From positions 49,906 through 113,905 of the IMG/VR virus record IMGVR_UViG_3300013093_000001: 64,000 nucleotides of DNA; one strand, 5' to 3'. Position 1 is the first letter of the stretch; every line of letters begins with the position of its first letter. Source of the stretch: a virus. This document shows, one piece after another, positions 28,771 to 36,740 of this stretch. Under the pieces are notes generated by a model. It saw only the letters and a program-made list of their open reading frames with translations. It did no database searches and was not told the DNA's origin. Made by a program: the position numbers and the translations under genes.

Positions 28771-28924
28771 CCCTTTGACTGATGAGTTGTCGGATGCCGT
28801 GAAGGCTGATTTGGCGGCTGAGTTTGAGCGGTTGCGGCGGGTGATTGATTCCCGTCAGGGTGCGTTGCCGTGGCGTGAGCAGGCGCGGTTGTATAACGAG
28901 TTCACGTTGCGTCGTTTCACGTGA
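28763..28924 (+). CDS. Small acidic helical protein
   Basis: 53 residues from ATG 28763, overlapping the upstream stop by 8 bases. MPNPLTDELSDAVKADLAAEFERLRRV is helical. Its stop codon lies within the parS-like palindrome. Confidence 0.7.
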   Translation: MPNPLTDELSDAVKADLAAEFERLRRVIDSRQGALPWREQARLYNEFTLRRFT

Positions 28925-28927
28925 AAC
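28914..28927. promoter_or_regulatory. parS-like palindrome
   Basis: GTTTCACGTGAAAC, a perfect 14-base palindrome that equals the core of the bacterial parS site (TGTTTCACGTGAAACA) bound by ParB. Flanking half-sites TGTTCGG (28931) and CCGAACA (about 28978) follow within 55 bases. Binding by host ParB is inferred. Confidence 0.65.
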
Positions 28928-29042
28928 GATTGTTCGGTTAAAGGGCAGATTTCGTCGCGTGTGGAACAGCCGCTTTTTCCGAACATGTTCCGACACGTCT
29001 GGCAGATGGCGGGTTGTCACCGGGAACGGCTATGCTAGACCG

Positions 29043-29243
29043 GTGAAGGAATGGCCGATTGGTGAAAACCCCAGCGGTGTCACCCAAGGTCCGATCACAG
29101 CTGGTGACAGCTATGATGATGGCGGGAAGACGTTGCAACCTAATAATGATTTACCGTTAATGAATGACACCCCTTACGCTAAGGTTTGGCATCCTGTTGC
29201 TGGTACGCCAACTCTGGGTACTGACACCGGGTTTACACTGTGA
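29043..29243 (+). CDS. Small hypothetical protein
   Basis: 66 residues from GTG 29043 (MKEWPIGENPSGVTQGPIT...). Polar, with many Gly, Pro and Asp, and TPTLGTDTGFTL end; may be a small virion or capsid-associated protein, unproven. Upstream in-frame codons are arginine-rich shadow and rejected. Confidence 0.6.
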   Translation: MKEWPIGENPSGVTQGPITAGDSYDDGGKTLQPNNDLPLMNDTPYAKVWHPVAGTPTLGTDTGFTL

Positions 29244-29521
29244 TGGCGTGTCGTTGTAAAACACCGATCTGGGCTCAGCAAATCCTTGCTGGTCTGAAGA
29301 AAATAGAGAAAGGAATCGAGGACATTATGGCTCTTGTTCAGGTTGACCAGGCGGCGTTGGACACGCTTGCCGCATCACTGGAGGCTGTCAAGTCGTCTTT
29401 GGCTACGGAGATTGCTGCGTTGGGTCAGGCGCTCCCCGCCGCTGACCTCACTGGGATCAACAAGGCGCTGACGGACTTGGAGGCCTTGGAGGCCCCCGCG
29501 CCGCCTGCCCCCGCCCCGTAA
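29243..29521 (+). CDS. Helical protein with Pro/Ala tail
   Basis: 92 residues from ATG 29243 (TGATG overlap). CRCKTPIWAQQILAGLKKIEKG then a helical repeat region VDQAALDTLAASLEAVKSSLATEIAAL and APAPPAPAP tail. An internal ATG (29327) has a better SD (CGAGGAC), so a shorter form may also be made. Confidence 0.65.
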   Translation: MACRCKTPIWAQQILAGLKKIEKGIEDIMALVQVDQAALDTLAASLEAVKSSLATEIAALGQALPAADLTGINKALTDLEALEAPAPPAPAP

Positions 29522-29522
29522 G

Positions 29523-29711
29523 GTGCAGAGGTTGCTGGTCAAGGCACTCATCATCCTTGGTGTTGAGTTGATTGCGCTTGCCGTGGTGGTGACGGGGTGT
29601 AACGGTGGCTTAGCCGCCCTCCGTCACCACCAGCAAATGCACCTAGATTGCTGTAACCTGGGCGAAGGCTCCGAAATTACGGGCCTAGACAATGGGCCAG
29701 CAAACCATTGA
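29523..29711 (+). CDS. Small membrane protein
   Basis: 62 residues from GTG 29523. Basic start, membrane segment LVKALIILGVELIALAVVVTGC; the Cys at the end of the segment could be a lipidation site but the lipobox is poor. Overlaps the next gene by 20 bases. Confidence 0.6.
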   Translation: MQRLLVKALIILGVELIALAVVVTGCNGGLAALRHHQQMHLDCCNLGEGSEITGLDNGPANH

Positions 29712-30567
29712 GGTCGGTCAGCTAGCGCCTGGTGACCAATGGGATCAAACCCTGCTAGCTGACCTCCTCAGTAACAAGTTGTATCCTACCGGCCTGTCAT
29801 TCCGTCGTTGCATGGGTTATCCGAACGCAGATGGCTGTGTCCTATTGATCCCTGGCCGGTATTGGTGGGATCACACGGAAGAGATTTCAGACGCTTTAAG
29901 TCGTTACCGTTGGGTGCTGTGCTTGCTGACTGGTGACGAAGAAGCGCTGTTTGATATCAGTCGTGTGGTGCATCCAAACATTAAGTGGTGGGTCCAGTCG
30001 CCGCGCCCAGACCGTGACTACCGAGATGCCAGGTTGGTGGGGTTGGGGTACACGCCTCACTGCCGGACGCAGGCGGTGGGTTACCCGTCCAAGGAATTAG
30101 ATATATTCCTCGCTGCACAGAATACGCATGAGCGGCGTGCACTCGCGTTTGCGGCGTTACGCGGTTCACCGTTCTTCAACATGCTGCTGCTGCCTACGGA
30201 GGGTTTTACCTGTGGGATGAAGCCAGACGCTTATGCTACGGCGATGCGGAACACACGGGTTGCGCCTGCGCCTGCCGGTCCCGCCACCCCCGACACCTTC
30301 AGGGTGTATGAGGCTTTGCAGGCACACGCCATACCGATTGCTGATGATGTGACACCGGGGTACCCTAGTCGCGGTTTTTGGCGCAACCTTTACCCTGATG
30401 CGCCATTCCCGATTTTGACTGACTACACCCATCTGTCCGGTCAGGTCCACCAACTTTTGGAGTCGTACCCGTCGTCGGCTAATGAAGTTGCGGCGTGGTG
30501 GATGCGGCAGAAGCGAGAATATGCGCGGTGGCTGCGTAGCGACTTGACGGCGTTGGGTGCCCTATGA
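29692..30567 (+). CDS. Glycosyltransferase-like protein
   Basis: 291 residues. DGCVLLIPGRYWWDHTEEISDALSRYRWVLCLLTGDEE reads as a Rossmann-like start; NIKWWVQSPRPDRDYRDARLVGLGYTPH and the C-terminal FPILTDYTHLSGQVHQLLESYPSSANEVAAWWMRQ resemble GT-B-type glycosyltransferases of phages. The donor is unknown. Followed by a GT-A-like gene with ATGA overlap, which supports a shared sugar-transfer role. Confidence 0.6.
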   Translation: MGQQTIEVGQLAPGDQWDQTLLADLLSNKLYPTGLSFRRCMGYPNADGCVLLIPGRYWWDHTEEISDALSRYRWVLCLLTGDEEALFDISRVVHPNIKWWVQSPRPDRDYRDARLVGLGYTPHCRTQAVGYPSKELDIFLAAQNTHERRALAFAALRGSPFFNMLLLPTEGFTCGMKPDAYATAMRNTRVAPAPAGPATPDTFRVYEALQAHAIPIADDVTPGYPSRGFWRNLYPDAPFPILTDYTHLSGQVHQLLESYPSSANEVAAWWMRQKREYARWLRSDLTALGAL

Positions 30568-31301
30568 GGCAGCAGATTACGGTGGTCACGCCTGTGTCAC
30601 CCATCCCCAGCCACCCCGGTATGGAGATTATAGAGGAGACAGTTGCGTCGGTCAGACACCATTTACCGGACGCGGAAATCGTTTTGACCTTTGACGGTGT
30701 CCGAAAGGATGATGAGGACAGGCGGCCAGACTACGAGGAGTTTGTGCGGCGTACCTTGTGGCGAGCCGACCACCAATGGGGTCGCGTTGTTCCCTGGCTA
30801 TTCCCCCACCACACCCACCAAGCTGGCATGATGCGGCATGTGCTTGACAGCCTCGACACGCCGCTTCTTATGTATGTGGAGCAGGACACACCGCTGTGTG
30901 TGGACAAGGACATCAGTGTCTTTGAGACAACTAACTTCATCCTATCCGGCGCATCCGACGTGGTCAGACTGCACCACGAAAAACGGGTACCAGATGAACA
31001 CCGCAGAATGATTCATGGTTTTGACGGCGCTGACTACCTTCGGACCTCCCAGTGGTCGCAGCGCCCACACATTGCGTCCGTTGACTACTACCGGCGCATC
31101 ATGCAAGACCACTTCTCAGCCAACGCCTGCTGCTTTATTGAGGACGTTATGCACAGCGTCGTCCAGGAGGCCAGGAAAAGTGAGGCGGTGTGGGAAAACC
31201 ACCGGGTGCACATCTACCACCCAGATGGTGACATCCAGCGCAGCTACCACACAGACGGACGCGCAGGCGCTGAGAAGTATGAAGACAAGCAAACCTTTTA
31301 G
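30564..31301 (+). CDS. Family 2-like glycosyltransferase
   Basis: 245 residues. MRQQITVVTPVSPIPSHPGMEIIEETVASVRHHLPDAEIVLTFDGV is the usual GT-A opening; LLMYVEQDTPLC is at the DxD-like position. A C-terminal region VVRLHHEKRVPDEHRRMIHGF follows. Would transfer a sugar from a nucleotide donor to an unknown acceptor, perhaps a virion protein. Coupled to the gene upstream. Confidence 0.75.
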   Translation: MRQQITVVTPVSPIPSHPGMEIIEETVASVRHHLPDAEIVLTFDGVRKDDEDRRPDYEEFVRRTLWRADHQWGRVVPWLFPHHTHQAGMMRHVLDSLDTPLLMYVEQDTPLCVDKDISVFETTNFILSGASDVVRLHHEKRVPDEHRRMIHGFDGADYLRTSQWSQRPHIASVDYYRRIMQDHFSANACCFIEDVMHSVVQEARKSEAVWENHRVHIYHPDGDIQRSYHTDGRAGAEKYEDKQTF

Positions 31302-31303
31302 CC

Positions 31304-32335
31304 ATGAAAATTGGTTCGGTTTTCTCTGGTGGCGGTGGCCTCGACCTGGCGGTAGAGCAGGTATTCAACGGTCGGGTGGTGTGGCAGTCGGAAATCGACC
31401 GATCTGCGTCTAGGGTTTTGGCAAAGAGGTTTGGTGCACCAAACCTCGGAGATATCACAACCGTCAACTGGGATTTGGTAGAACCAGTGGACGTGCTGTG
31501 CGGTGGGTTTCCCTGCCAGGACGTCAGCGCCGCAGGCAAGCGCGCCGGAATCAAGGACGGCACCCGCTCCGGTCTGTGGGCTGTGTTTGCTGACGCCATC
31601 GACACCCTGCGCCCGCCCATTGTCATCATCGAAAACGTCAGAGGACTGCTCAGTGCCCGAGCCCATCGCAATATGGAACGCGCAGACACAACTCTGGGAA
31701 ACGAGTCAGAGCGATTTATTCTCCGAGCAGCAGGAGCCGTACTCGGCGACCTGGCCGACCTCGGGTATGACGCGCAATGGACAACTATTGCCGCTGGCGA
31801 TGTCGGGGCACCGCACAGGCGAGAACGAGTCTTTGTTGTTGCCTACGCCGGATACGGGAATGACTCCAAACGGTCACGGTCGGCGTGGCGGCACGAAGGG
31901 CAACGGTCACCAGTCAAGCAATTCGCTGGATTCAGAAGTTATGGACATGTAGAGCTGCTGCCGACGCCCAACGCCAGCGATGCATCCGGTGGCGGTGCCC
32001 ACCCCGACAAACGAGAAGGACATTCCCGCCAACTCATCGACTACGCGCTGCTCAACAACACCACGGCCTGGGGCAAGTACGCTCCCGCCATCCGACGCTG
32101 GGAATCCCTGACCCGTCCTGCCCCGGTGCCCACAGAGTTGACCAAGAACGGAAATCCCCGACTCAACGCGGCGTTTTCCGAATGGCTGATGGGCTGGCCT
32201 GCCGGGTGGGTCACCGACCCGGCCATCGGTATCAGCCGCAACGACCAGTTACGCATTCTCGGTAATGGAGTCGTTGTTCAGCAGGCAATTGCTGCGCTCA
32301 ACTACCTGCTGCTCACACAAAACATAACGCTGTGA
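31304..32335 (+). CDS. C5-cytosine DNA methyltransferase
   Basis: 343 residues. Motif I FSGGGGLDLA (7-16), catalytic motif IV GGFPCQDVS with Cys71, motif VI ENVRG (110-114), motif VIII GAPHRRERVF, and the last motifs RILGNGVVVQQA. A target recognition region lies between. It methylates C5 of cytosine in a specific sequence, probably to protect phage DNA from restriction; no cognate endonuclease is adjacent. Directly after the glycosyltransferase genes. Confidence 0.95.
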   Translation: MKIGSVFSGGGGLDLAVEQVFNGRVVWQSEIDRSASRVLAKRFGAPNLGDITTVNWDLVEPVDVLCGGFPCQDVSAAGKRAGIKDGTRSGLWAVFADAIDTLRPPIVIIENVRGLLSARAHRNMERADTTLGNESERFILRAAGAVLGDLADLGYDAQWTTIAAGDVGAPHRRERVFVVAYAGYGNDSKRSRSAWRHEGQRSPVKQFAGFRSYGHVELLPTPNASDASGGGAHPDKREGHSRQLIDYALLNNTTAWGKYAPAIRRWESLTRPAPVPTELTKNGNPRLNAAFSEWLMGWPAGWVTDPAIGISRNDQLRILGNGVVVQQAIAALNYLLLTQNITL

Positions 32336-32453
32336 CGGCAGCGGCCACGAAGAAGTACGACACCGGCTTCAGTTGGCAGCTACGCGCGAATAAAGAGGCC
32401 GCAACAAAAACGATCACAAGTGTGGTCATGGTGTCACTGTACGCCTGACTCAT
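32313..32453 (-). CDS. 46-residue membrane protein
   Basis: MSQAYSDTMTTLVIVFVAASL...; two hydrophobic segments. ATG overlaps the upstream stop (ATGA). Its 3' end overlaps the methyltransferase 3' end on the other strand by 23 bases. Confidence 0.6.
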   Translation of the reverse strand: MSQAYSDTMTTLVIVFVAASLFARSCQLKPVSYFFVAAAVTALCFV

Positions 32454-32617
32454 ATTTTCCACACGAGCAGCCTACAGGCAGGGTGGCCGTTAATTTTAAT
32501 CCGGGTAAAACACTCAAGGTTATTCCAGTCTGGACCTGCTGGTACCTTCGCAGTGTTATTAACGTCGCTCGTTATTAGCGTCCCGACGATAATGACCAGG
32601 CTGAGCAGGCGGTTCAT
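32450..32617 (-). CDS. Small secreted or anchored two-Cys peptide
   Basis: 55 residues from ATG 32617, coupled to the exonuclease gene (ATGA). Signal-like N-terminus MNRLLSLVIIVGTLITS, then a short domain with two Cys (LECFTRIKINGHPACRLLVW). Function unknown. Confidence 0.65.
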   Translation of the reverse strand: MNRLLSLVIIVGTLITSDVNNTAKVPAGPDWNNLECFTRIKINGHPACRLLVWKI

Positions 32618-33429
32618 CTTACCGCTCGTAGTTCCGTTCCCGACTTTGCGCGTTTCCCCCGGCAGTAACTCCCACAGCCGTCACACCTGTACTGGTTGTA
32701 GCCGAAGGTACCGGTGAAGTAGAGGCCAGCGGGTTTAAGCAGCCCTTCCTTACCGCAAGCTATACATACCAGTAACTCATCATCATCTGCGTGTTTGCGG
32801 TGGATAGCGACGTTGATTGGCGTCCACGGCAAGTACGCCACCAACAGCCGTTCCGTTAAAACAACGTCATGGCAGTTGTATTCCTTCATCTTGCGCTGCG
32901 ACTCTCTGCGCTCCGCAGCGGTACCGTAGCGGATCTGAAACCAAAGATCGGAACCCTGATGAGCTACCTTCTTATCCCCAAGCCATTGACGCGCAGACCA
33001 GTCGAGGCTTTTGTAGGCTGCACCTTTGCCGAATTTGCGGGTCACTTTGTAAAGGTCCACGCTCTTAGACGGCGCTGGCCGACCTAAACCCAGGACACCG
33101 CATTCATGTTCAATCCAGCCCAGGTCGAAGCGGTCGCCGTTATAGGTGACAAGGATATGGGCATCATTCATAAGTTGCCACAGGCTTTGCAGCATCTTCT
33201 TATAGCTGTCAGCGTCGTCATCAAGCCACGAGGCCTTGAAGACGACCTTGTCCTCCCCGAACCATTTGGCTGCGAAACACAAAATGCGGGGCGGTTTGAT
33301 GCACCGCGCAGCAGGTAGCCACTTGACATCTGCGCCAAAGGACTCCCAAATACCCCTCTGGGTTTCGATATCAAGGGTCAAGATTTTGGCGTCTGAGTGC
33401 AACGCGGAAACACGCTGGGCAAGGCTCAA
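32614..33429 (-). CDS. RNase H-like 3'-5' exonuclease
   Basis: 271 residues from TTG 33429. ILTLDIETQRG (D20, E22), VTYNGDRFDLGWIE and YNCHDVVLTERLL are the three exonuclease motifs of the DnaQ/DEDD fold. The C-terminus carries a zinc ribbon (CIACGKEG...CDGCGSYC). Such stand-alone proteins occur in many actinophages with replication genes; processing of DNA ends or proofreading is inferred. Coupled to the gene upstream (TTGA). Confidence 0.85.
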   Translation of the reverse strand: MSLAQRVSALHSDAKILTLDIETQRGIWESFGADVKWLPAARCIKPPRILCFAAKWFGEDKVVFKASWLDDDADSYKKMLQSLWQLMNDAHILVTYNGDRFDLGWIEHECGVLGLGRPAPSKSVDLYKVTRKFGKGAAYKSLDWSARQWLGDKKVAHQGSDLWFQIRYGTAAERRESQRKMKEYNCHDVVLTERLLVAYLPWTPINVAIHRKHADDDELLVCIACGKEGLLKPAGLYFTGTFGYNQYRCDGCGSYCRGKRAKSGTELRAVR

Positions 33430-33668
33430 GTGGCGGCTCCGGCCGGGTGGTGGTTATAAACATGGTCCCTAAACGGGGTACAGGAAATATCCAGCCCCTC
33501 CTCACAACACATGCGCCACAACCCGCGCACGGAGTTGCCGTCAAATATCCACTGGTCGAATGCTTGTTTGTCTGCTTTCGATAGTTCTGCATACCAGTTA
33601 CACGTCGTGCAACCGCGACGACCCTTCAGGCTTTCGCCGTGTTTCTCAATGCGTGTAGCGAGTCCCAT
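33426..33668 (-). CDS. Conserved actinophage-type small protein
   Basis: 80 residues. GRRGCTTCNWYAELSKADKQAFDQWI and HVYNHHP: CTTC plus His residues may bind zinc. Frequently found next to the exonuclease type above in actinophages; role unknown. Confidence 0.7.
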   Translation of the reverse strand: MGLATRIEKHGESLKGRRGCTTCNWYAELSKADKQAFDQWIFDGNSVRGLWRMCCEEGLDISCTPFRDHVYNHHPAGAAT

Positions 33669-33690
33669 GCTGCCCTTCCATCAACCCGCG

Positions 33691-33858
33691 TCAGCGGGAT
33701 CGGATCAGTGTTTTCTCTGCTTCCCACATAGTCCCATCTGTTTGCCACTTTACGAGGTAGATATTGCCTTCTGGCTTCATCAAGCTCTCTACGACGATAC
33801 CGACTTGCTTGGTATTTCTGCGCTTGACCACGTCGCCAGCTCTCAGTGTGGGTTTCAT
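33691..33858 (-). CDS. SH3/KOW-like small protein
   Basis: 55 residues from ATG 33858; GTG 33885 is an alternative. LRAGDVVKRRNTKQVGIVVES and YLVKWQTDGTMW suggest a small beta barrel (compare 21461-21643). Confidence 0.6.
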   Translation of the reverse strand: MKPTLRAGDVVKRRNTKQVGIVVESLMKPEGNIYLVKWQTDGTMWEAEKTLIRSR

Positions 33859-33900
33859 CGTGGTTCTTCTGCCATGTACCGTCACAGTGACGTAATGCGC

Positions 33901-34161
33901 CTATAGGTCAGCGGTCTTTACAGCGCGGGACAGCATGTTAATGGCGGTTCGATGGATAGGATTATGCCTGGAAATGAGATCGAACCGTGGGTCAAGCACC
34001 CCAGCTAGGTGACCGGCGACAGCGGCGATGGCAAATCTGACCAGTACGGGGTGCTTGTTGCGGTACCTTTCCACCGCATAAGTCATCAAGTCGTCGGCAA
34101 TCACCTCATAGACCAGGACACCGGCTATGAGCATGCCCCACGCAACGTCGCCGCTCCGCAC
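33901..34161 (-). CDS. DUF7427-like membrane-associated protein
   Basis: 86 residues. WGMLIAGVLVYEVIADDLMTYAVERYRNKHPVLVRFAIAAVAGHLAGVL fits the small actinophage family with YEVxAxxxxLxSxAxxRxxxxHPVLxRxxIxxxxxHL. Role unknown. Confidence 0.75.
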   Translation of the reverse strand: MRSGDVAWGMLIAGVLVYEVIADDLMTYAVERYRNKHPVLVRFAIAAVAGHLAGVLDPRFDLISRHNPIHRTAINMLSRAVKTADL

Positions 34162-34206
34162 ACTCTCAGTATTAACCCACGAAACTGGTTATATGACGGT
34201 GACGCG

Positions 34207-34473
34207 CTAGGCCCAACCCAAGTCTTTAATCAGCTGATCGGCAATGTCCATGTTCGCTAACAGGCGTTCACTGACGTTTTTTTCTCGTTCAGCTCTTCGC
34301 TCTTTGTTACGTTGAACGTTGAGTTTAGCTACCTGTCTAGCGCACTTAACTTTATTGCGGTACGCCTGCCTCTTAGCTTTGAGTTTTTCCTGCTCCCGCT
34401 TCTTGGCTTGCAAGGCGCGGTACTCACTCACCAGCATGGGTCGCCCGTACCGCATCGGCCACGGTTCACTCAT
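34207..34473 (-). CDS. Basic coiled-coil protein
   Basis: 88 residues, more than a quarter Lys and Arg in a long helix (AKKREQEKLKAKRQAYRNK ... RNKERRAEREK). Possible nucleic-acid binding, from charge. Confidence 0.7.
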   Translation of the reverse strand: MSEPWPMRYGRPMLVSEYRALQAKKREQEKLKAKRQAYRNKVKCARQVAKLNVQRNKERRAEREKNVSERLLANMDIADQLIKDLGWA

Positions 34474-34489
34474 AGCTACAAAAATAACG

Positions 34490-34645
34490 TCAAGAGTGGT
34501 ATGCCGTCAAGAAAGCAAGTACGCAGACGGCGGCAACCAGACACGGCAACTCCAAGCTGTCACCTATGAACATTTGGATAGTGGCGTACACGGTGGCGGT
34601 GACGGCAATGAGGAGCAGAAAATAACTCAGTAGGCGCGTTGTCAT
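34490..34645 (-). CDS. Small two-segment membrane protein
   Basis: 51 residues from ATG 34645, coupled to the upstream stop. Segments LLSYFLLLIAVTATVYATI and LPCLVAAVCVLAFLTAY. Confidence 0.65.
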   Translation of the reverse strand: MTTRLLSYFLLLIAVTATVYATIQMFIGDSLELPCLVAAVCVLAFLTAYHS

Positions 34646-34824
34646 GCGCTGGCCGCCGGAACCATTTTGGCGAAAATATCGTCTACGATGTCCGTTGCCA
34701 GGTTCAGGGACATCTCGTAAGACATATTGGTGCTGCAATTGCTTAGGTGGCTGTAGACCAGTTTGATGAGGTCATGTCGCGCCTCTAGGTACAGTATGAC
34801 CAACTCTGCATCTTCTTGTCCCAT
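34642..34824 (-). CDS. Helical hypothetical protein
   Basis: 60 residues, AGAAAGGGAATGAC upstream. AELVILYLEARHDLIKLVYSHL and LNLATDIVDDIFAKMV helices. Divergent from the leaderless gene at 34890. Confidence 0.7.
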   Translation of the reverse strand: MGQEDAELVILYLEARHDLIKLVYSHLSNCSTNMSYEMSLNLATDIVDDIFAKMVPAASA

Positions 34825-34877
34825 GTCATTCCCTTTCTTTGGTTAACAACACCCTATTATATGCCAGCGGACGGGTA

Positions 34878-34890
34878 TATAATGCGTGTG
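34878..34890 (+). promoter_or_regulatory. -10 promoter element of a leaderless transcript
   Basis: TATAAT at 34878-34883, six bases before GTG 34890, which places the expected start of transcription at the start codon. No convincing -35 is seen. Leaderless mRNAs are common in mycobacteria. Confidence 0.6.
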
Positions 34891-35189
34891 TGACAGATCA
34901 GAATATGACAAGAACAAGCCAGAACTTCATGAGCGTTGTGGAGGTGGTGGAGCAATTTGATGCCATGCGGCATGAGTTGGAGCAGCTACACCGCCGCAAC
35001 ATTGAGTTAGAGAACATGGTCACGTTGGGAGATTTCCTGTGTGACTCCTGTAGTCGTCAAGTGGTTCCCGCGCCGTCTAGCGACGGCTGTTACATGTTTA
35101 TTTGTGAGCGGTGTATGGAACTTAAACGGTTCAGCAGTAAGGATGCGCGGGACGGTTGGGAGAGGACACACCGCGCCGCAGGTTGCTAA
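34890..35189 (+). CDS. Zinc-ribbon protein, probably leaderless
   Basis: 99 residues from GTG 34890. N-terminal coiled coil (VVEVVEQFDAMRHELEQLHRRNIELENM), then CDSCSRQV and CERCMELKRF. Likely a small DNA- or protein-binding factor. No SD upstream, in line with a leaderless mRNA. Confidence 0.7.
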   Translation: MTDQNMTRTSQNFMSVVEVVEQFDAMRHELEQLHRRNIELENMVTLGDFLCDSCSRQVVPAPSSDGCYMFICERCMELKRFSSKDARDGWERTHRAAGC

Positions 35190-35218
35190 CCGACCGGGAC
35201 AGGGGTAAGGATGGAAAT

Positions 35219-35413
35219 GTGAAAGCACAAGACCAGGACCGGCATTATCAACTGAACGCGGGTCAGCGCGACCAAATGATATGGCAGCTACGAAAACGTG
35301 GTATGCCTATGCACAAGATCGCCAAACGTGTCGGCATGTCAGCGTCAGGAGTCTGCCGTGCACTTGAAAGAATGAAAGCTGGCAGGTCAGGCGTTGACAG
35401 GCGCGATACTTAA
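35219..35413 (+). CDS. Small helix-turn-helix protein
   Basis: 64 residues from GTG 35219. LNAGQRDQMIWQLRKRGMPMHKIAKRVGMSASGVCRALERMKAG is a standard HTH (two helices then recognition helix), like those of resolvases or sigma region 4. Probable transcription regulator or DNA-binding adaptor. Confidence 0.75.
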   Translation: MKAQDQDRHYQLNAGQRDQMIWQLRKRGMPMHKIAKRVGMSASGVCRALERMKAGRSGVDRRDT

Positions 35414-35592
35414 TGCCCGCCTACCTCTGTCCGGTGTGCTTGCTGCGCGTTGCGCCGACACAACGACATAAAATCGTCAGCCACCTGGACAAATTGAACA
35501 AAATCTGTCCAGGTTCAAGCCAGCCCTGGGCTATAGCCGTCCGAAAAAACATTTTGAAGCCAAGAACCGCGCAGAAAAAGCCGGTCAAATGA
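35413..35592 (+). CDS. Small C2H2-like zinc protein
   Basis: 59 residues, TAATG overlap with the HTH gene. CPVCLLRVAPTQRHKIVSH fits a Cys2-His2-like finger; basic C-terminus. Coupled to the next gene (ATGA). Confidence 0.65.
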   Translation: MPAYLCPVCLLRVAPTQRHKIVSHLDKLNKICPGSSQPWAIAVRKNILKPRTAQKKPVK

Positions 35593-35717
35593 CTTGCATC
35601 TTCGGTCATAAATGGCGCAAGAAATTCGCCACAATTGACCCCACGATCCTCCACAGCGACCTTATGATACGAGTATGCGTGCGTTGCAAAAAGGAACGAA
35701 GCAATGACCATCGGTGA
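35589..35717 (+). CDS. Small zinc protein
   Basis: 42 residues, MTCIFGHKW...RVCVRCKKERSNDHR, Cys/His pattern as in small phage zinc ribbons. Overlaps both neighbours. Confidence 0.6.
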   Translation: MTCIFGHKWRKKFATIDPTILHSDLMIRVCVRCKKERSNDHR

Positions 35718-36444
35718 CCCCTGCGTCGTCGGAGTGGTTGCACACCCGCAGCGGGAATCCCGTCACCGCCTACTATGCGACTTTGCTCAACCGGAAGTCT
35801 TTTGCCTTGACGACGGCTCCCTAGGCTGCGCCAACAACCATATTGAAGTGTTGACCGAACTGCTTCAATATCCGAGGACAGCCCGGTGGGCCGTGGTGTT
35901 GGAGGACGACGCCGTACCGTGCTTTGAGTTCCGCAAACAACTGCGGTCGGCATTGGAGACAAGTCCAGCACCAATTATCAGCCTGTACCTTGGGACGGGT
36001 AACCCCAGCGGCCACATCCAGCGTCAATTCAAAGCCGCCGTGGACACTGCTACCGCCAAAGGGCACAGCTGGATTATGGGCGACTGCCTGGTACCGGGCG
36101 TCGGGTACGCCATTGAACGAACACTTCTGCGCGACCTCATAAAAACGCTGCCCACACGGTCAGAAGAATTAACCATGCGGATAACGCGCTGGGCACAGTC
36201 TCGGGGCTACCCCGTCGCCTACACCAGACCCAGCCTGGTAGACCATGAGGATAGCGACCCTATAGGCAGACCCTGGCGTGGCAGCAACTACCTCCCGCGC
36301 AAGGCTTGGTCTTTTAGTACCGGAACAGACATTTACGCCTGGGATACTCCCTTCACGGAGTTAGGCCATTGCGGCAACTGGAGCATCCCAGAGGCTGAAG
36401 AAGAAGTGACCGACTTTTTGCCGCCGTCGAAGATTTATGGCTAG
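35704..36444 (+). CDS. Glycosyltransferase-like protein (family 25 style)
   Basis: 246 residues. NHIEVLTELL and WAVVLEDDAVPC resemble the family 25 pattern (sugar transfer to lipopolysaccharide or protein), with DD as the metal site. GVGYAIERTLLRDLI and HEDSDPIG follow. Acceptor unknown. Forms a pair with 36737-37375. Confidence 0.7.
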   Translation: MTIGDPCVVGVVAHPQRESRHRLLCDFAQPEVFCLDDGSLGCANNHIEVLTELLQYPRTARWAVVLEDDAVPCFEFRKQLRSALETSPAPIISLYLGTGNPSGHIQRQFKAAVDTATAKGHSWIMGDCLVPGVGYAIERTLLRDLIKTLPTRSEELTMRITRWAQSRGYPVAYTRPSLVDHEDSDPIGRPWRGSNYLPRKAWSFSTGTDIYAWDTPFTELGHCGNWSIPEAEEEVTDFLPPSKIYG

Positions 36445-36740
36445 GTTGCGCCATCAGTACGTCGACACTTCCTAATGGACGTTGCCTCCGTTGCGGCCAT
36501 GACAAAGACAGTCACGACAAAGACGGAAAATGTCAAATCAAAATACAAACAGATTGGGACGAGCAGAAGCGCGCCTTCTTAGGGGAACGCCAGTGTTCTT
36601 GTCTGGTCTACACGACCGTTCAAGACCCTCAACCGACGGCAGATCAGGAAGCCCCCAAGAAACACTGTTGCCCACATGAATATATGAAGTCCAGCCTAAT
36701 CTGTGTTCACTGCGGCCAACGGCGCAAACCCCGCTTATGA
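36437..36740 (+). pseudogene. Zinc-finger ORF split by a frameshift or lacking a start
   Basis: ATG 36437 gives only MARLRHQYVDTS then TAA. The frame next to it, open to TGA 36738-36740, encodes GRCLRCGHDKDSHDKDGKC...CSCLVY...HCCPHEY...CVHCGQRRKPRL, a clear multi-Cys zinc protein, but has no ATG, GTG or TTG upstream. A frameshift near 36470 would join them. Mutation, sequencing error or programmed shifting all remain possible. Confidence 0.5.

Noticed and set aside
28845-29042. N-terminal extension of 29043-29243
   Set aside because: It overlaps the small gene upstream and the parS-like site, is Arg-rich and has no SD; GTG 29043 is preferred.
35421-35974. Minus-strand frames opposite 35413-36444
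   Set aside because: They are shadows of coupled plus-strand genes with clear SD or overlap starts.
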